From positions 1 through 7,704 of the forward strand of contig CALBKW010000047.1 in the NCBI GenBank assembly GCA_937895785.1: a stretch of DNA of 7,704 nt. Reading direction: 5' to 3'. The position numbers and the translations under genes are program-made. Below, one piece after another: positions 5,637 through 7,704 of the stretch. Position 1 is the stretch's first letter; each line of letters starts with the position of its first letter. The DNA comes from an uncultured Candidatus Melainabacteria bacterium (GTDB lineage Bacteria > Cyanobacteriota > Vampirovibrionia > Gastranaerophilales > Gastranaerophilaceae). Under the pieces are notes generated by a model. That model was not told the origin of the DNA. It searched no databases and saw only the letters and a program-made list of their open reading frames with translations.

Positions 5637-5672
5637 ACAGATATAAAATCAAGAGATTTGTAACATTTATTA

Positions 5673-5927
5673 TTAATTGAAGTCCATAACGCCTTCAATA
5701 GGTTCTCCCAAATAGATTACACGTCCGTAACTTCTTCTGTCATTAGAAGATGCTGTTGGCTTTTTATAATCAGAACGAGTGTAAAAAGTTGAACCGTTGT
5801 TGTCAAAATATTTAGTCTTAACTGGTTTTTTGCCAGTATTATTCATGAAAAACATAGGCGAACATGCAGCACAAAATGCAGAAAATGTCACAAAACCAAT
5901 AATTACTTTAGCAATTTTGTCTTTCAT
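5673..5927 (-). CDS. Short exported or membrane-anchored protein of unknown function
   Basis: This is an 84-aa protein if started at the ATG at 5927, or 86 aa from the in-frame GTG at 5933. A TGA directly precedes the GTG, so the start cannot be further upstream. I prefer the ATG because it opens a standard signal sequence, MKDKIAKVIIGFVTFSAF. No good Shine-Dalgarno precedes either start. The hydrophobic stretch ends FCAACSPMFF. CAAC resembles a lipobox but lacks the usual leucine at -3, so a lipoprotein is possible but unproven. The rest is hydrophilic and basic, with KKPVKTKYFDNN and a Tyr/Ser/Lys-rich stretch, probably disordered, and may end in a small beta segment (GRVIYLGEPIEG). It lies 93 bp upstream of the repressor gene, which has its own promoter. 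Function unknown. Confidence 0.7.
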   Translation of the reverse strand: MKDKIAKVIIGFVTFSAFCAACSPMFFMNNTGKKPVKTKYFDNNGSTFYTRSDYKKPTASSNDRRSYGRVIYLGEPIEGVMDFN

Positions 5928-5981
5928 AGGCACTCACTTTTTTCATGGTATAGCTAGTCGGGGTGGGAATCTCTCCTAATA

Positions 5982-6010
5982 TCTATATGCCCATGAGCTA
6001 ACACTTTTAA
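5982..6010 (-). promoter_or_regulatory. Weak candidate promoter of the 84-aa gene
   Basis: TTAAAA (6010-6005), 17 bp, TATAGA (5987-5982), four or five matches per hexamer. It would give a leader of about 48 nt containing AGGAGAG, which lies too far from the start to be the ribosome site. Confidence 0.3.
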
Positions 6011-6073
6011 ACTAACCCGTTAGTAGTATTTTTAAAATAACTCTTTAGAACAAATTTCTATTAAAAAATACGC

Positions 6074-6105
6074 AAAAAAAAGCCCGTATTCTTTTGAATC
6101 CAGGC
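6074..6105 (-). terminator. Intrinsic terminator of the 56-aa gene
   Basis: On the minus strand GCCTGGATTC-aaaa-GAATACGGGC (6105-6082) forms a 10-bp stem with one mismatch and one G-U. It is followed directly by eight T (A run at 6074-6081). It lies 114 nt after the stop of the 56-aa gene and shields the 84-aa gene from read-through. Confidence 0.85.
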
Positions 6106-6107
6106 AC

Positions 6108-6124
6108 ATGTTTTGATAAAACAT
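6108..6124. repeat. Small perfect hairpin ATGTTTT-gat-AAAACAT
   Basis: Seven-base perfect arms with a 3-nt loop, 3 bp from the terminator stem. It is all A/T apart from one pair and is probably part of the terminator region of the 56-aa transcript. Confidence 0.4.
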
Positions 6125-6187
6125 TTTAAAAGGTAGGTAGTGTAAGTGTGAGTTAGTTAGGTAGTTAGTGTGTGTGTATGTTAAAAA
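6123..6187 (-). other. G-free, C-rich tract in the 3' UTR of the 56-aa transcript
   Basis: The plus strand has no C over 65 nt, made of GTTAG/GGTAG/GTGTG runs. The minus transcript therefore has no G and, over 6131-6180, 20 C in 50 nt. TAG repeats on plus rule out coding there. Unstructured C-rich, G-poor RNA is the kind of sequence Rho loads on. It lies just before the intrinsic terminator. Confidence 0.5.
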
Positions 6188-6218
6188 CTTTGTTAAAAAC
6201 TCTCTCTTAATAAATAAA

Positions 6219-6389
6219 CTAATTAAGTTTTAAATCTATTTTGTTATTAAATGCAACCATGTTCATATACGAGAACAACATATCTGAACGGTCTTGAAAC
6301 TCAGGTTGCGGATTAATATCTGCATTTTCATTCAATCTTGAATTTGTGTTGCCAACATTTGTGTTTAATTTTAATTCTTGAATAGCCAT
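6219..6389 (-). CDS. 56-aa protein of unknown function
   Basis: A small gene starting with ATG at 6389 and stopping with TAG at 6219. GAGG (6402-6399) lies 9 nt upstream as ribosome site. The product begins MAIQELKLNTNVGNTNSRLN, continues with ENADINPQPEFQDRSDM and ends VAFNNKIDLKLN. It is asparagine-rich with no cysteine, no signal peptide and no membrane helix. The N- and C-termini share a short alternating pattern (ELKLN, DLKLN). I recognise no family. The reading frame is supported by the ribosome site, ordinary codon use, and a strong terminator of matching orientation at 6105-6074. It diverges from the glycine-zipper gene at 6575, leaving a 185-bp shared upstream region. Confidence 0.7.
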   Translation of the reverse strand: MAIQELKLNTNVGNTNSRLNENADINPQPEFQDRSDMLFSYMNMVAFNNKIDLKLN

Positions 6390-6574
6390 ACTCTAACGCC
6401 TCATAATCTCTTTATCACTCTTACTCCTATATAAAGTATTTTCAAAATGTTGGATTTCAGCATGTCTAAATTTTGTTACATTTGTTCACAAAGGGCTGAA
6501 AACCATGATTAAAAGGCAATTTTCATGGTTTTGATGTTTTTATATAAGTAAGTAATAATAAATTTTTGGTAAAA
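6390..6574. promoter_or_regulatory. Divergent intergenic region with a 10-bp-arm inverted repeat
   Basis: AAAACCATGA (6499-6508) and TCATGGTTTT (6523-6532) are perfect inverted arms around 14 nt. The right arm overlaps TTGATG (6531-6536), a plausible -35 followed at 16-17 bp by TAATAAT (6553-6559) for the gene at 6575. It could be an operator. Alternatively the hairpin and the T-rich tract after it could be a weak terminator. For the minus gene I see TTGAAA (6445-6440) but no convincing -10. Confidence 0.45.
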
Positions 6575-7704
6575 ATGGTTAACGGTATTAATTCACAATC
6601 AAATATTTATGCATTGAAAGATTTAATCAATCTTGCAAAATACGCTAATGGCGTACCTTTGACTGATGATGCAACAAAATTAACTGTTAGCCAAGTATCT
6701 TCATACCCAACAATGATGTGTTTGTATGAAGGTTACGAATGGGTAAAAGATAACAAAGGTCAATATAAACAAGCATTTAAAGCTGTTACTGACAACGGTA
6801 AAACAGCTCATGATATTTTAAAACAACATGGTGCAAAAGGTGTTTTCAGAGTTGCAGATGCAAAGGAAATTTTAGCAAATATTCCTGAAGCAGAAGCTTT
6901 AAAAACTTTATCAACTCAAACTCAAGATTTATACAAAAATGCTCAAAAATTAGCAGAAGCAGTTAAAGCAAATCCTTCAAACAAAGATATTGCAAAACAA
7001 GCTTCTCAAATGATGGCAAAAGCAAACGCTGCATCTTATGCTGAAATGGCAAAAGGTACAGGTTGGTATCAAAAATTCAAAAATGCAACAGGTATTACAA
7101 AAGTTGGTCAAGCAACTCGTAATATGGCTGCAAAATCTTCAACTTTCAAAACTTGCTTAGATGCGTACAATAACGAATCTGGTAATGCAATGTTAGTTAT
7201 GGAAGGTGCAACAGAAACAATCTTTACTGTAATCCCAACATTCAGAAAATTAGGTTTCAAACGTGGTATGAAACAATTAGGACGTTCTACAGCTAGAGTG
7301 TTCTCATCAGTAGCAGGTTGGGTAGCTGGTTCAGCAGTTGGCTCAAAAATCGGTGAAGTTGTTGGTTCATTAGTAGGTAATACAAAAGTTGGCGCTGTAG
7401 TTGGTGCTATCGCTGGCAGAGTTGGTTCTTATATGGCTGGTACAGTTGGTCAACATTATGCAAATAAAGCTATAACAAAAGTTTTAGGCAAAAACGAATT
7501 AGAAAAGGCTCAAGAAGAAGATTGCGTAAAAATTGCTCAAGCAGCACAAGAAGATCCAGAAGTATTTGATGCATTAATTCAACAAGCTGCAGAAAGATTA
7601 GTAAACGAAGGCGAAGATACAGCCGAATCAAAAGCAGTTAACCAAGTTTTAAGAAACTTAGTAGCTCAAAAAGATGCAGCAGCTCCTCAAGAATCAAGAA
7701 TGAT
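6575..7704 (+). CDS. Large protein with glycine-zipper membrane segment, partial at the right edge
   Basis: An open frame from ATG 6575 (MVNGINSQSNIYALKDLINL) runs 376 codons without a stop and leaves the window. I recognise no family. There is no signal peptide. Residues 1-100 look globular (SSYPTMMCLYEGYEWV near 42-57). Residues 105-190 are Ala/Lys/Gln-rich helices, likely coiled coil. About 245-292 is glycine-zipper-like: AGWVAGSAVG, VVGSLVG, VGAVVGAIAG and YMAGTVG. These suggest two closely packed membrane helices, as in effectors, bacteriocin-like toxins or membrane-inserting proteins. Residues 305-376 are acidic and alanine-rich. The ribosome site is poor (TTTTTGGTAAAAATG), and a predicted promoter would leave a leader of only about 10 nt. 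Codon use matches the neighbours. An insertion into host or own membranes is inference from the zipper alone. Confidence 0.85.
   Translation, partial: MVNGINSQSNIYALKDLINLAKYANGVPLTDDATKLTVSQVSSYPTMMCLYEGYEWVKDNKGQYKQAFKAVTDNGKTAHDILKQHGAKGVFRVADAKEILANIPEAEALKTLSTQTQDLYKNAQKLAEAVKANPSNKDIAKQASQMMAKANAASYAEMAKGTGWYQKFKNATGITKVGQATRNMAAKSSTFKTCLDAYNNESGNAMLVMEGATETIFTVIPTFRKLGFKRGMKQLGRSTARVFSSVAGWVAGSAVGSKIGEVVGSLVGNTKVGAVVGAIAGRVGSYMAGTVGQHYANKAITKVLGKNELEKAQEEDCVKIAQAAQEDPEVFDALIQQAAERLVNEGEDTAESKAVNQVLRNLVAQKDAAAPQESRM

Noticed and set aside
5797..5979. 60-aa plus-strand hydrophobic ORF
   Set aside because: Antisense to the signal sequence of the 84-aa gene; hydrophobicity is a by-product, and no ribosome site or promoter is seen.
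5934..6060. Riboswitch upstream of the 84-aa gene
   Set aside because: The leader has AGGAGAG and a C-rich stretch, and ACTAAC/GTTAGT forms a small hairpin at 6011-6024. I could not match any known riboswitch consensus or a terminator switch.
6040..6130. Short minus-strand ORF starting near 6126
   Set aside because: It reads straight through the intrinsic terminator 6105-6074 and has no ribosome site.
3400..6212. 13-nt CTCTCTCTTAATA shared at 3400-3412 and 6200-6212
   Set aside because: It is low-complexity CT sequence in unrelated contexts and opposite orientation relative to genes; likely chance.

Overview
The window is AT-rich (roughly one third G+C by eye), gene-dense bacterial DNA with short intergenic gaps. 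It carries secreted or cell-surface proteins, a complete radA operon and several small lineage-restricted proteins. SLH domains, signal peptides, a CpxP/Spy-like protein pattern and low G+C would suit a Gram-negative-type envelope. My guess is an uncultured gut lineage such as the non-photosynthetic cyanobacterial relatives (Vampirovibrionia/Gastranaerophilales). That is inference only; there is no rRNA or tRNA here to test it. No phage, transposase, true CRISPR array or tRNA gene was found.

Layout, left to right. Positions 1-241 hold three copies of a 59-bp structured repeat (the first cut by the window edge), separated by AT-rich linkers. A consensus-like promoter then drives an SLH-domain surface protein (368-1651, +), which ends at a strong terminator. 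The 1707-2144 gap is not empty. It holds a 24-codon hydrophobic peptide gene with a perfect Shine-Dalgarno, an upstream anti-SD sequence, a long 3' hairpin and an opposing promoter that would make an antisense RNA. Together these look like an undescribed type I toxin-antitoxin locus. Next come a 21-cysteine secreted protein resembling a CpxP/Spy chaperone (2145-2699, +) and an unrecognised 177-aa Q/N/A/S/T-rich protein (2848-3381, +), each followed by a hairpin terminator.

On the minus strand, 5579-3460 is a tight three-gene operon: a BlaI/MecI-type repressor, an unknown all-helical 124-aa protein, and RadA. The gaps are 14-15 nt, and a 24-bp inverted repeat overlaps the likely promoter. Upstream on the same strand are a short exported or membrane-anchored protein (5927-5673) and a 56-aa protein (6389-6219) with its own terminator. 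Diverging from the latter, a large protein with a glycine-zipper segment begins at 6575 (+) and runs off the right edge.

Functionally, radA gives DNA repair and recombination, and its promoter is probably controlled by the co-transcribed repressor. The SLH, cysteine-rich and 84-86-aa proteins act at the envelope. The small-peptide locus is the strongest candidate for a new system.
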